This document shows, one piece after another, positions 13,488 through 26,028 of a stretch of DNA of 64,000 nt. Each line of letters starts with the position of its first letter. Within the stretch, counting starts at the first letter, position 1. The notes under the pieces were generated by a model. The model had not been told where the DNA came from. It saw only the letters and a program-made list of their open reading frames with translations, and searched no databases. Both the position numbers and the translations under genes were made by a program. The DNA comes from Aulostomus chinensis (taxonomy: Eukaryota > Chordata > Actinopteri > Syngnathiformes > Aulostomidae), in assembly GCA_037954235.1 (NCBI GenBank), contig JBBMOA010000022.1, positions 3,519,001-3,583,000 on the forward strand. The letters are read 5' to 3'.

Positions 13488-15412
13488 ATGAGCGGAACAT
13501 CTGGAACAGCACCGCCGATTGTGGTGTTGGGCTCTGCCGGGTCCTGGTACCACAGGAGAAGAGCTCTGGTCCAGACTGTCCCGCTGCATGTGGCGGGGGA
13601 AGGCAGGGGGAAGACCCCGCTGAGGCTGCCCTCCCTTGTGACCTCAGCCAGAGGGCCTGGCCAGAGACACGGCGTCCCGGCTCGTCTCAGGTAAACCAAA
13701 CTTTGGAAGGAGTTCCTTGATTCACTTTTCACCAGGTGAGAGGGTCTCGGCATAAATGAAAGGTCCAGTTTTGGCGCAGCTGTTGATTATAAGTTACAAA
13801 TGTGTCGTCCTCCCTGTGTGGGGACAGTTCTACAGGCTCATGCCAGAAAGGGGCCCTCCAAAAGACCTGGACCCTGATGATGGGGCCCGATGTGATAATT
13901 ACAATTATTAATATATAAGGTTTCATTTTGTGACATTTTACTCAGTGTTACACAAACTTAACAGTTCTCTATTGTTTGATTTAAAAAAAAATTGTGACTT
14001 TATTGATTATGGATTCATTATTTTTAAAGATGCCACATGTAAGTACATTTTAACCCTTTGTGACAGGTTTGGGGGCAGAACTAAACAAATCCATTATTCT
14101 CCTTAAAGTCCTAAAGCAGCTACAGGATGTTCAGCTCCATGACAACAGGTGCCTTCATGCTGCTGCGTCATGGTGGGTTTGAATGAGGTTTATCCTCTGC
14201 GCCATCACCAGAGGCGGGGCTTGGGGGGACAGTGCCCCTGTAAGGATGAGGAGCTGGGGACCCCCCCCCCCCCACACACACACACACACACACCTCTCTG
14301 TTGCTTCTTGTATAAGCGCGAACATGAAAGGCAGAACAAATGTGTCGCGCAAACTTGCTGACTTACTAATCCTCTGTGTTGCCTTTGTGCTCATTTTGCT
14401 TGACGCTGAACCAGAAAGTTTTAGGACACAGTCTTTGTCTCCGCTGGCCCAGGTCAAGTGTGCCCCTCTTGCTCAGGCCCAGCCTGACCTACTATTCACT
14501 TCAGTGAATGTGCAGACGCTGAGTGCTTGACTGGAATTACACTGTAATCGCTCCCTCTCAGGTGGGTCCGTCCCACTTTGATAGGCTTATAAATCTCAGG
14601 TGTGGGAACGGATCAGTTTCCTGATAAAAGCACCTTGTGGAGCCACGCTGCCGCTTTCATTCAATGAAGGAAACTAACCCCACACACACACACACACACA
14701 CACTCACACTCACTCACACTCACAGCCCGGGGTTTGGTTCGTCACTTTCAGAGCTTCACAGCTGCAGCTTTGACGTGTTTTTGTCAAATATGCCACCGAC
14801 TCTTATTTCTGTTCTTGTTGCAGCCTCAGTGAGCCCTCCCTCTTCACCCCCCAGGATGGCAACCTATGTGAGGGCTTTTCCAGCAGCGATCCCTCATGTG
14901 TTTCACTCAGGCGGCCCCCACCTCCTCCTCCATTCTGCAGGTTGCGAGCGGCCTGCCCCCCACGGGGGACCAGTCACTCCCATCTGAAGCAGAAGCACCA
15001 GCACCACCCGAGACAAATCAGCAGCAGCGGGCCGGCCTACATCCACTTCTCCCAGGCCATCCAGCCCACCTCCAAGCCAAAACCAGCGAGGCCTCATTCA
15101 CATAGCCTGACCCGGTTCTCAGAGATGAGACCGGCTGACCTCCAACCTTTGGGAATGCAGATTTGCAACTCTCAGCTGGAGCATCTATCGGTCATCGGGA
15201 AACCGTATCCTCTACACTGCAGTCAGCGTCCTGTCATGGCCGCCGCGGCTGGCCCCGGACGCCCTCAGCTTCATGTCTTCCTGCCCACTGAGGTGGAAGA
15301 AGAGGAGGTGGACAGTGAGTCTGTGGATGAAGGCTTCATGGATGAGTTGGACAGTATGATAACTCATCTGAAGCTCCAGCAGGAGGCGCTAAAGTCGGCT
15401 AGACGCCACTGA
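13488..15412 (+). CDS. Two-exon gene, proline-rich/acidic protein, 263 aa
   Basis: I do not recognise this protein. Exon 1 is 13488-13690 (ATG, ends CTC AG|GTAAAC) and exon 2 is 14824-15412 (after TTGTTGCAG, ends TGA). Both have good splice sites, join in phase 2 and give an uninterrupted 263-codon frame. The protein has a basic, Arg-rich N-terminal third, a run of five to six prolines around residues 102-107, His/Gln/Lys-rich sequence, then a strongly acidic segment with EVEEEEVDSESVDEGFMDEL and a short amphipathic Leu/Lys/Gln tail ending in SARRH. There is no signal peptide or membrane segment. Composition suggests a nuclear or cytoplasmic adaptor-like disordered protein, which is inference. 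A SINE copy lies directly downstream. Confidence 0.5.
14267..14292. repeat. Poly-C/(AC)n tract
   Basis: A C-run followed by ten or so AC units inside the intron of the two-exon gene. A second AC tract lies at 14682-14705. Confidence 0.8.
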
Positions 15413-15433
15413 AAGAAAAACTACCTTCATGCT

Positions 15434-15618
15434 ATGGATCCTGCACTGTTGCCTCACAGCAAGAAGGTTGATGGTTTGAACCCCAGCTGGAGCACAGGAT
15501 CTTTCTGTGTGGAGTCTGCAGGTTCTCCCTGTGGCTGCATGGGTTCTCTCTGGGTTCTCCGGCTTCCTCCCACAGTCCACAGCCATGCATCCAGGCTAAC
15601 TGAATACTCTAAATAGAC
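15434..15618 (+). mobile_element. tRNA-derived SINE copy, plus orientation, truncated
   Basis: The sequence GCACTGTTGCCTCACAGCAA followed by GAAGGTTGATGGTTTGAACC (B-box-like) and the body matches the reverse complement of the element at 19018-19370. The A-box end and the 3' tail are missing. It begins about 20 bases after the stop codon of the preceding gene, so it probably lies in that gene's 3' UTR. Confidence 0.65.
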
Positions 15619-16128
15619 CGTGGCTGTGGCTTAGTGTGTTTTTGTGGTTTGATTGTTCGTCTGCAGCTGAGACACATCCAACGTTTTTGAATTCTTCTTA
15701 GGCAAAGAAAATTCTGGAAATGGATTGACTTGATGTCCATAAACACCTGGTAACCTCGGAGATGAGCTATGCGACTTTATGTGGTGTATTTTTCGTCTGC
15801 TACTGTTTTTGTTTTTAAAATTCTATTCTGATGCCTGCCAGCCTGCTCTGAGGGCAGACGCTATTATCATTTCGCTCCTCAGCCCATATTGACAGGAGTG
15901 AAAGCAGTTACATCGTTTGCCGCTAGGGGAGATTGTGAGCGCCAGAAGTTTTGATCATCACAAGAAATAAACAAACGAAGAAGGAAGAGGCTCTGCAACA
16001 AGCTAGGCTGGATACATGGGGTTAAGACAGAGGCCATGCAGAGCTGTTTCGCGGTTGCAAACCTTACTTTAAAAGCACCGAGTTGCATTTAAGTTGCAAA
16101 ACCCAAGGATTGGCATTTTGGAGAAAAC
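15619..16128 (+). promoter_or_regulatory. Probable promoter/5' UTR region of the first ZMYM gene
   Basis: This is the short interval between the SINE and the first coding exon at 16129. An inverted CCAAT box (ATTGG) is at 16109-16113, close to the start codon. I see no TATA box at a sensible distance. The start context AAAACATGG is a good Kozak sequence. The exact transcription start cannot be read from sequence. Confidence 0.4.
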
Positions 16129-17416
16129 ATGGCGGCTACGGAAACTGGCGATGGACACCAGCGTCTGGCCACCAATCAAGTCTCGTCTGTCCAAGTCTCT
16201 GGCGCGGTAATTTTCTGCACGTTGTCACGGCTGTGTACATTCATTAGACTTGTCTTTTGTGTAGCATTGAAACGGGTAAAGAAGTCCGTCCGTTATCATT
16301 GTTGCTAGTTGTTGTAGCGTATGAGCACAAAGGCCGGCTAACCTCAGCGAGCTAACGCACACGCAGGGAGGCGTGCAGGTTTGCGAGCATGCTAGCGTTA
16401 GCTTAGCCACTGGCGTGCTGGTTCTGTTTACAGGTCATGGAATAAATGTCAACATAGTATGGCGGAATGAAGTGAAGCTATTCACAAGGGGGTAAATTAC
16501 CATAAACCTCACACACCAGTACCATATTTCATGTTGGCTGTCCAATGTTTAACGCGAAGTTAACTATGTTTAGCAGCAGAAGTGCTAATGTTAGCTCTGT
16601 TTACATTGAGAGGGGTGTTGTGACAAGCTAACATCGGCATACTTCCTATTGGTCTCGTTTATGACCTACAAAAAAACGCGACGTTCTCCTCTCTGAATTT
16701 CTCACTAGATAGAATTCTCATTTTGTCACCCAGTGCATGACTTTAATAAAGTAATCATATTTGATGCAGTGGAAGTAGTTTTGTTTCACGATGGTCAAGT
16801 CCATCGTTCATTTATTGCCCTGTTTCATGACTCATAAAGTGCTTAAGGCTTTCATGAAACACGAATGTAATATAACAGGGCTGATGGACTTAAAGTTGCT
16901 GGTTGTGTTATACTTTTAAAAGATTACCATTGTATCTCTGTAATTACTTCGAGGATCTGTCCTCAGGTTTGGTTCTGATGTTCTCTTTACTGATGGGACT
17001 GCAGGTTTGAAGTCCAGATCAGTGTGTTTGGAGACAGTCCGTAAGATCGAAATCTATAATATCAAACTGCAATTAAAAGACGATGCACTCACTCAAGTAG
17101 AGGAGTCTGCTGGGGTTTCCTCTTGATTATTGATTGATGAATATGGGTCATTTTCTTGTTTCTGCTTCATCTTAGCTTTCACAAGTAATGCTCACATGCT
17201 CAACTAATGAAATGTCACTGCGATCACATTTCTGACTATTGACCTTTTTCCATTGAGAAATACTCCTGTAAGAGAGAATCAGGTTTTAATCAAATCTTCA
17301 GTCCCGGGAAAAGAAGTTCCTCTAGGGGACCTGCATCTGAGACACATGGATTTGTGAATCTTCCTTGATAAAGTATAAATTCTTTACCGGCCCTGTTGAA
17401 GAGATTGATTTTATTA

Positions 17417-17490
<74 letters not shown>

Positions 17491-20400
17491 CTATCACATC
17501 ACTCATGTCTCAGGTTGATGTTGGACTTGTTGTTGTTGTTTTTAGATTCATCCTCATTCTCCGTATTGTTCCAAATATAAGACAGTGCTTTACGTCCTTC
17601 TTTGAAATACATCTGGAAAACGGGAGTCATCTTATCATCAGGGTCTAGACTTTTACAGGTAAATACATCCGTAAAAATAGGTGGCAGCAAGTACCTGTGA
17701 CGGGAGTCTGCCCCCCCCCCCCCCCCGCCCCCGCCCCGAACCGAAGCAACCTGTCCCTCTAACTAGCTTGCAGTTCCAGGGGGCTGCGTGGTGGAAAGTG
17801 ACCCACTTGAGAAGAGCGCCTCAAATGTCGAAGAAGTCGTGCTGCCAGCTTTTAAGCTCATGGTGATAAATGCAGCAGAGTCATCAAACAACAGCCGAAC
17901 CGCCGATAGATCCAGCGTGACAGAGCGTAACATGAGAAGATAGCCAACCCAAAAAGGCAGAGAGTTGGAGTCCCTGCCTGCTTTGTGATTGACTTGAGGA
18001 AATAATATGCTTACTGCCCGGATCAGACCGGTTTTTGCCGTTTTTTTTTACATGCCAGCATCCGCCTCTGTGCGTAAGGAAGGTGAGATATCAGTCTTTG
18101 TGAAATGCGAATCGCACCACTGTCATGTTGGCGTGACTCGCTGAAGGAACAAACCCCCACCGTCACCACTGGATTTGAAACTGCAGAACTGCACCCAAGG
18201 ATTCAGGATCCATCCTCTGGAGACAGAGCTGAGGGTGGACTGGCTCAAGGTGGTGTGGGGCTGAAGACCTGGGGCTCACACAAAGGAGAGGAAGATGCTG
18301 GTTTTGGATGCTTTTCCCGGACATTTGACGAAGTGTCACAACTCAACTCTGGGCAATGAAGGATGACCACGTGACCATACCAGGGGGGTGATGAGCCAGC
18401 TGCAGGTGTTGGGTGTACCTGTCATCAGGCAGTCCAATGATGCAGCAACAGGCTCCAGTCTGGTCATCACATCTTCAAACCAGCTGGAGAAATTCAGGGG
18501 CCTACGGTGAGTCTGCTCGGCGATCGGATCCCTCAGCCGCTCAGAGAGCAGCGTCTCAAATGCTTTGGATGGGAGCGAGGCTGACCCTCTGTACGAGGAG
18601 CCAGTGGAGCACAGGAGGGACAGAGTGACCTGAGCGAGGCAGAGGACCTCTGGCTGACATCACAAGAAGAGCGAGCCAAGTTGGGCCAGTTTGCACAGTT
18701 TATTGCACTGCTGTTGTCTGTAATCCAGCTTGTCGTCTCTCTCTCTGGAACATTTGGTTGAAGGCGGTTCAACAATAAGACTTGACTTCTGCTGCGTTTT
18801 TGCGAAATTCTGACGGGCTACATGGTTTTCTCTCTGAGGTTGAGAACCCTGTTGTTCTTACAGACACAGATGGACTCCACTTTTATGATCTCCCCAAAGT
18901 TGTTATGAAGGTAAAGAGGAAAACTTAAATATGAGAAAGCAATTTTTTTACTTAAAAGATGTTGGGGGAAAAAAAAACAGGTTTTGCTTTTTTTTTTCTG
19001 CTGTAAAATAAAATCCATCCCATCCATTTTCTACCGCTTATCCTATTAAGGGTGGGGTGGGGGGGGTGGAGCCTCTCCCAGCAGCCTTCCCCCTGGACAG
19101 GTCACCAGTCCATGGCAGGGCCAACACATAGAGACAGACAACCATTGGCTCTCCCAGCCACGCCTACGGTCAATTTAGAGTCTGGATTAACCTGGTCCCT
19201 CTTGATGTCTTTGGACTGTGGAGGAAGCTGGAGTACCAGAGAGAACCCAGCAGGAACAGGGAGAACATGGAGACTCCACACAGAGAGACCCCGTGCTCCA
19301 GCTGGGGCTCAAACCTGGAACCTTCTTGCGGTGAGGGAACAGTGCAGACCACTGCACCACCGTGCCGCCTAAAATAAAATAATTTTCTTTAAAGACAAGA
19401 AGGTGGGGTTTTAAAAGGGGGGGGGGTTGTTGTTTAATATTTGGAACAATACGGTGCTGATGGCTCTCAGTGTGGTGGCCCTTAATGTCAGTGTACCGAA
19501 GTGTAACTGTTCCCTTTGCTGTGCAGGTAATCGAGGAAAGCGATGGAGACGCTGCTTTGCATCTGGGCGCACCTCTAAATGTCAGAGAACCAGAGCTTGT
19601 TCCCGCGTGTTCTCCTAGACTTTCTGAACACGGAGACAACTTTGCCACTTCTGAAAAAGAAATGGAAAGTAAAGATTTTGAACACAAAGAGAAGTGGGTT
19701 CCGTGTTCTATATCGCCTCTAAATCCATCTTCCCCACAATCCTCCTCCGCGTCAGAAACTCCCAACACGGTTTTGCTTCACAGTGATGAGCAAGGTACCA
19801 TGTCAGACACAGAAAAAGAGAGTAGTGACATGAAAACTGAGGAAGAATGGGACATGAAAGAAGATCATGTGACTGTAAGAGACGGCAGCTTTGCGGACAG
19901 TCCTGCTGGATCAGATTCTAGTGAGGACACAAACATGGACACCACTCCTGATGGGAAGAAGGAGCAAACGCACACTGATGCAAAAGAGGAATCAGACATG
20001 AACACAGAGGAGGCCAGGCTGGAGGAAACGAGGTCTCTTGGCTGTAACGTGAGGTTTTCTACAGCTGACGACCTGGACGAGATGATGGACATCGGTACGG
20101 TGGATCAGCAGGAACAGGAAGCTCAGATGAAGGAGGAGGAGCAGAACACGTCGACGGATGCAGAAGACCGCTGTTCACCTGCTCTTTCTAAAGCAGGTAA
20201 AGTGGAAGAAGTCTTGTTGCTTGATGCACAACATGGAGCGGTCAGTGATTTAAAAGTTGGTTCCCAATAGAACTTCACTTTGATGACAATTCTGACTTTT
20301 TCAGACCCTTCAAAATAGGAGGATGGGACAATATACAAAGTGTGTGTGTGTGTGTGTGTGTCTGTGTGTGTGTGTAAAAAGATGTTGGCTAAGACTACCA

Positions 20401-23400
20401 AAAAAACCCAGACATGAACTTTAGTTGACCCCCGTGGTTGCATTCCCATGCGTGTTTGTTTACATGTTGCCTCTGTTAAGCCTGTTTTATGGTCTCTGCG
20501 CGAGGGTGCGTGCATCAAAAGTGCGTTCACTCCCAGTGAAGAGCAAGGCGACGACCACGAAGAAGGCCTTGGCGTGGTACGCTTGTCTCTGTGGCCTGGA
20601 GGCGGGGTTTTGACACACAGGCATGACCTGACATGACCTGCAATCACACAAGCAGCAGGGATATTTAACCAGGCCAGGCAGAGAATTCCAGAAGAGAAAA
20701 ATGAATTTGGTTCTAAAGATGCATTCAGTATTTAGATTTTAAGCCAAAGAAAAGAGGAGGTTGATGTCTAAACTTTATTTGGGCTTTGTGTGTCGTCTGT
20801 AGAGTGTGGTTTGGTACTTTGTCCCATTCTATTTTACTTCACCTGTACTTTTTCACTGCTGTTACCTGTGAATTTCCTTTTTTACTTTGGGTTCTTGAGT
20901 GTTTTTCAGTCTGACGCCAAATTTACAAAAAAGATTACCAGCGACAAAAGTGTCTCCACAGCAAACACAAGAGCTAATCTGAAATGTGAACATGTCCTCT
21001 GCTCTACAACAGCTGGTTTTAAGGTCTCACTAATTCCCAGATGTTGAATCTCTCCTCCAGTCTTGGTGGCGGAGGACAACGCCTCTGAGCCGGACACCGA
21101 TGTGAAGCCCACCGTGGTACCACAGCCGACGCAGGACCAGGAGATGAAAGTGCCTTTAGATGGGATGCAGTCCAGCTCGTCACCTGTGTCTGATGTCACA
21201 GCCAGTACAGGTGAGGGACGCTCAGAGCAGTGGTACATAGCAGGAAGGTGCAGGGGAGTAACGGCGTCCCTCGTGGACCAAAACATGAAAACAAATAGGT
21301 TTTGATTCGGTCTGAACTGCCGGTGGTCTCGTCGAGTGGCAGCTTTCTTAGGGCCCTATAAATTCCATTTTATTTTTTTCCCAAATTCCGTTTTGTCCAT
21401 TTTAATTTTATGGAATTCTATTTTTTACCTTTTTACTTATATTTTACCACAAAACACTGTGTTTGAATAATGTTTATGAATAAAATGCACAATAATTAAC
21501 TAGAAATGACCTTACACTCATTGAGGCCACACAATATTGCACTTTTCCTCAGTACTTTATTGCTGCATCATCGTCATCGTGTTCTGCTGGCTAGCGTTAG
21601 CGCGATGCTTTTCTTTTTTTATATGACTTTTGGACAACAGGTGGTCATCACACGTATTTTCAGTGTTGACACAAGGTACAAAATAACACATCACCTGACA
21701 CATAGAAGTCACGGGGGTGCTGCTCAGCTCTGTATTTAGGCGTTAGCGTCGTATTGCGTAGCTTTTTAGCAGACGGGGGGGGAGCGCCATGTTTGCGTTT
21801 TGTTTGGAAAGGGATGGGGGGCAGGGGTTGCGTCACACTGATTCGCGACCCCCGGGAACGATTCCCCAGGTTTATGTTCCTCTGTCTCATGAAAACAGCA
21901 TTTCTGCGATATTCCGCATTAAAAATTAATTCCGTTTTTATTGCCCAATGCTGCAATTCCGCGTAGAGGGCCCTACTTTCTTGCATTGTCTTGGCGCTCT
22001 GCTGCTCCTGAGTCGTGATTTCTCTCCAAGTCTCCGTGACAGAGGACCACGGCTACGAGGGGGAGACTGATGTGAAACCCACTGTGTTACCGCCGCCCAC
22101 TGAAGATGACCAGCCGGAGGATGTGAAAGTGCCTTTAGATGCGATGCAGTCCAGCTCGTCTCCAGTGTCTGAAGCTGCAACCAGCACAAGTGAGAGAGCT
22201 GAGAGTCCCGTGGTGTGGAGGGTCCTCTCACGCTCGTTACCATCAGTGCTGATGCTGTTTAGCTGTCTTTATATTTTGACATGTTGCTTGTGTCCCCGTA
22301 GGAAGTGACAACTCATCGCCGGCCATGTTGAACGGGATGAAAGTCGTCAAGCTTTCGATACCTAGACTGGACAAGGTGAGAACATCGGCCTGCTGGTGGA
22401 AATGCAAGAAAACTTGAGGTTCATGTTGGTTGTGGACTCATTGGGCCTCATTCATGACTTGCTTTTATGAACAAATCTGAGTTACACTTTATTTTGCCCT
22501 TGTGGTGGTGTGGCCCAGATTGAGGTGATTGTCCAGTGGAGCAGTGACCAGAAAGGAGGCTGAGAAACTCAAATACCAAAGCTTATATTCTAGTTTATTC
22601 ATGCATGAGAGAGAAGTTACAACCCACTCATGGAGCATCAGAAGTTCTCTGTTGTTCTGAGAAACTGTCAGGTATTTATCCATCTCTTCACAGACACACA
22701 GGTTATGACCAAAAGCTGAAAAGAGTTCCTGGCCATTTGTGAGGTGGCTAGTCAGGTTGGAGCCAAATGGTTCCAGTCTGTAGAACCAACAGAGACGACC
22801 ATCAATCTGTAGCCCAGAAGCCACAAAATAAGTTTTTTAGACTTTTACAACCAGACCGTAGGGTAGACATGTTGGCACCTGTGGTTGGTCCTTCTTCATA
22901 CATTTATGAAGCCAGCATGTGAACATCCTTCCTGACCTTTTATGGAGAAGCACAGAAACTAAGAGGTCTAAAATAGGTAAAGCATATATTTCTTATGAAC
23001 TACACAGTTCATAGGCGTTATACATTACCAGTAGCTCATTACTTGGTAACTCACATCTAATAAAAAAGAATAGAATACATAAACATAATAAAGGAAATGC
23101 ATAACCAAATAAAGAAAAAAGCAAGCTTCTACACCCTCAATTTAGTCTTTCAGTCAAGAAGCAAAGCATGATGTCTACTTGTGACTCCTGGCTCCTGACA
23201 TCTGTTGTTTTACCTTCTGCCTGTAAGACTAAATTGAGGGTTTAAAAGTCGCATAGTGTGCAGGAATGTTTCATTGATGATGGTGGAGTTTGATTTCACA
23301 TTTCTTGTTGTTGCTTTAGGTTTTGTTACCTCGAGCACAGTCATCCGCCTCCGTCATGATGCACTCAGGCAATCTTTGGTCTTTCCCGTGTTGCAGGAGA

Positions 23401-25986
23401 GATTACGAGCGGCATCCAAGTCAGTCAGGTCGTCTCCTTCGCCGCCTTTGGTCAAGGTGAAGGATGAGCCCATCGACGAGGAGTATGAACAAGCTCTAAC
23501 ATCTTCTGCGTCCACTGCAACTGTGAAGGATGAGCCGAATACTGCCAGGGTGAGTAACACACGTCTTCTTTCACCACTAAGAAAGGCCGACAGGTGCACA
23601 GTGGGCTCGTGTCAGCTGCTGGTGATCATATTCTGAGCGGCCATCTTGTCATCTGATCAGCCAGGATGCTTGTTCGTACAATGGCTGATCAGATCTTTTT
23701 AATATGATATAAAATAAAGGCTGGCACTCCCTTAAAAGAGCTGAATACATCCTAGAATCCAGAGTTTCAGTGTCTCACCTGTCATTGACAGGAGGACTTG
23801 AGGATCGGATCGGTCTACTCCGTGACTCCTGCTGAGACACAAACCATGCCCCCACTTCAACCTGCAACCTTGCACATGTCCTGCTTCAACTGCAAGAAGG
23901 GCCTGATGAAAGGTCAGACGGCGTTCCAGAGGAAGGGCTCTCCGGCGCTCTTCTGCTCCACCACTTGCCTCACGACGTCGCTCACCACTGCCAAAGGTGT
24001 CAAGGTCTGCTACAGCTGCCAGAAGTAAGTTTGTCTGTCCTGCGTTGACTGATTTCATCAACATCTCAACCTACATTTTTGGCATGAGGGTCAACACAGT
24101 CAACAACATAATAACCTGTGGATTAACTTCCCAGTTTAATATCACCGACATTTATTCAACCTGTCACCTCTTCATTTCATCAGGGTCATATTTCGGCCTC
24201 AGGACGTCATCCTGGCTCCAGATACTAAAGGAGACATGAAGGAATTCTGCAGTCAGAACTGTCTGACCGCCTTCAACTACAAGAAATTCTCCAAATCCAC
24301 CTCTCAAAAGTCGCTTCAGCAGCAGCAGCAGCAGCAGCCGGCGCTGCAGCAGCAGCAGTCCCTCTGCAGCATGTGCATGAGATGCTGCGTTGTGAGTGTA
24401 ACTAAACAGAAATATCTTTACATGTTGCTCTAACTTGGTCTGCGCAGTCATAGGAGACTCCATTATTATATTGCCCATGTACACGTATGACTGGAATAAC
24501 ACACATTCTGTCTTTGTTTCAAGAGCAAACATGAGGTGATCCTGAGCGGCTCCGTTCACAAGATGTGCAGTGACGCCTGCTTCAACCGCTTCCGTACAGT
24601 TAACAACCTTTCGGTGGCCGGCTGTGCAAACTGTGGCTCCTTCTGCCACAGCAAGCCGCTCATGCTGAAGTTGGAGGACTGCAACACTACTCTGTGTAAT
24701 ATTGAGTGTCTTAAGAAGTACAAAGAGGTATGGAAATCCAAATTTGTGTAGCACATGAGTAGGTTTCATGAAACGCTGGAGACCAGTGCGTCCATCACAT
24801 TCTCATTCACTGCTTTCGTCTCGTCAAAGAAAACCAAGACAAATCTGCCCTGCACGATGTGTCGCACTTCCCGGCCGCTGGCAGATATGGTCGACAACAG
24901 AAACAACGATGATTCGGTGAATCTTTTCTGTAGCAGCAGCTGTGTGATGGCCTTCATGGTCCAGAGTGTCAGTTCATCAGGTACTGGACCATCCGGAGGG
25001 TGTTTCAAACCAGCAGCTGAAGGGTTGGCTGTGCTGCCGACTCACCTGGGTGTCAATCAGAGAGCATTTGATTGAATACGCCCTCAGTTACAGAAGTTTG
25101 ATTTCATCTTTCAACCTGCTGGACTTAATCAACTTCTATTCTAATCAACTTTTCTGTTTTACAGGTGCCCGCTTGAATTGTGACAATTGTGGGAAAAACA
25201 CAGTACCATCCTACCACCTCGCCATGTCGGATACGTCCATCAGGAACTTCTGCACTCTCCAGTGTGTGATGGCCTTTCAGGTAAGGGCGCCTGTGAGAAT
25301 CTAGACTCGTGTATCACACACACACACCCGGAATGGCTGCGATTGATGCGCCTATGATGACACGTGCACCTCGTTTTTCAATCAGATCAAAAACACGGGA
25401 CAGAATGAGACATGGACTTCTGAATAAAGTTTTTGTCCATTTACATTAAAAGTCATGTAAAAAGGTATCATTTACTGGTTTCTGTCCTTTTTACACCCAG
25501 TCGTTCTCGAATAGGACTCTTGTGCTGTTTTTCTGTTTGAAAGGAAAAGTTTAAGGCGTCACAAAAACAGGTGAACGTTTTCACCAAGCTGCCCACGGGA
25601 TCCACCCAAACCCAGATCTCTGCCCCTCAACAGTCCCACCCAGATGTCCCCAAAGCTCCAGCGACGCTCAACTGTTCCCACTGTGCCCGCCAAATGAATT
25701 TTAAGCCTGAACTCATCCAGATCAAGGTCAGTTGGGCTTGTTGCAGCATGACTTCAGTCCACAGGAGGTTAAGGCTGATCCCACATCAGCCTCTGTTAGC
25801 TCTTAAGACGACTCAGTGGTTCTCCTCTATGGTTTGATACTTTGAGAAGATTTGAGGGAAATTTATGTCACTTTCAGCAAAATACTGGGATACAGTAAAC
25901 AATAAAAAAATCAGAAGTATGGGCTTTTACACATTTATTTTAACTACACTTTTTTTCTTTCTTGTTCCAATGAGATAAATGTATAA

Positions 25987-26028
<42 letters not shown>

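Noticed and set aside
19187..19768. Long minus-strand frame of 193 codons
   Set aside because: It is antisense to a SINE and to ZMYM exon 2, whose plus-strand frame and splice sites are far better supported.
22489..22824. Minus-strand frame of 111 codons in ZMYM intron 5
   Set aside because: No known domain and no splice context; possibly old repeat sequence.
24164..24769. Minus-strand frame of 201 codons
   Set aside because: Shadow of ZMYM exons 8 and 9; crosses introns without splice logic.
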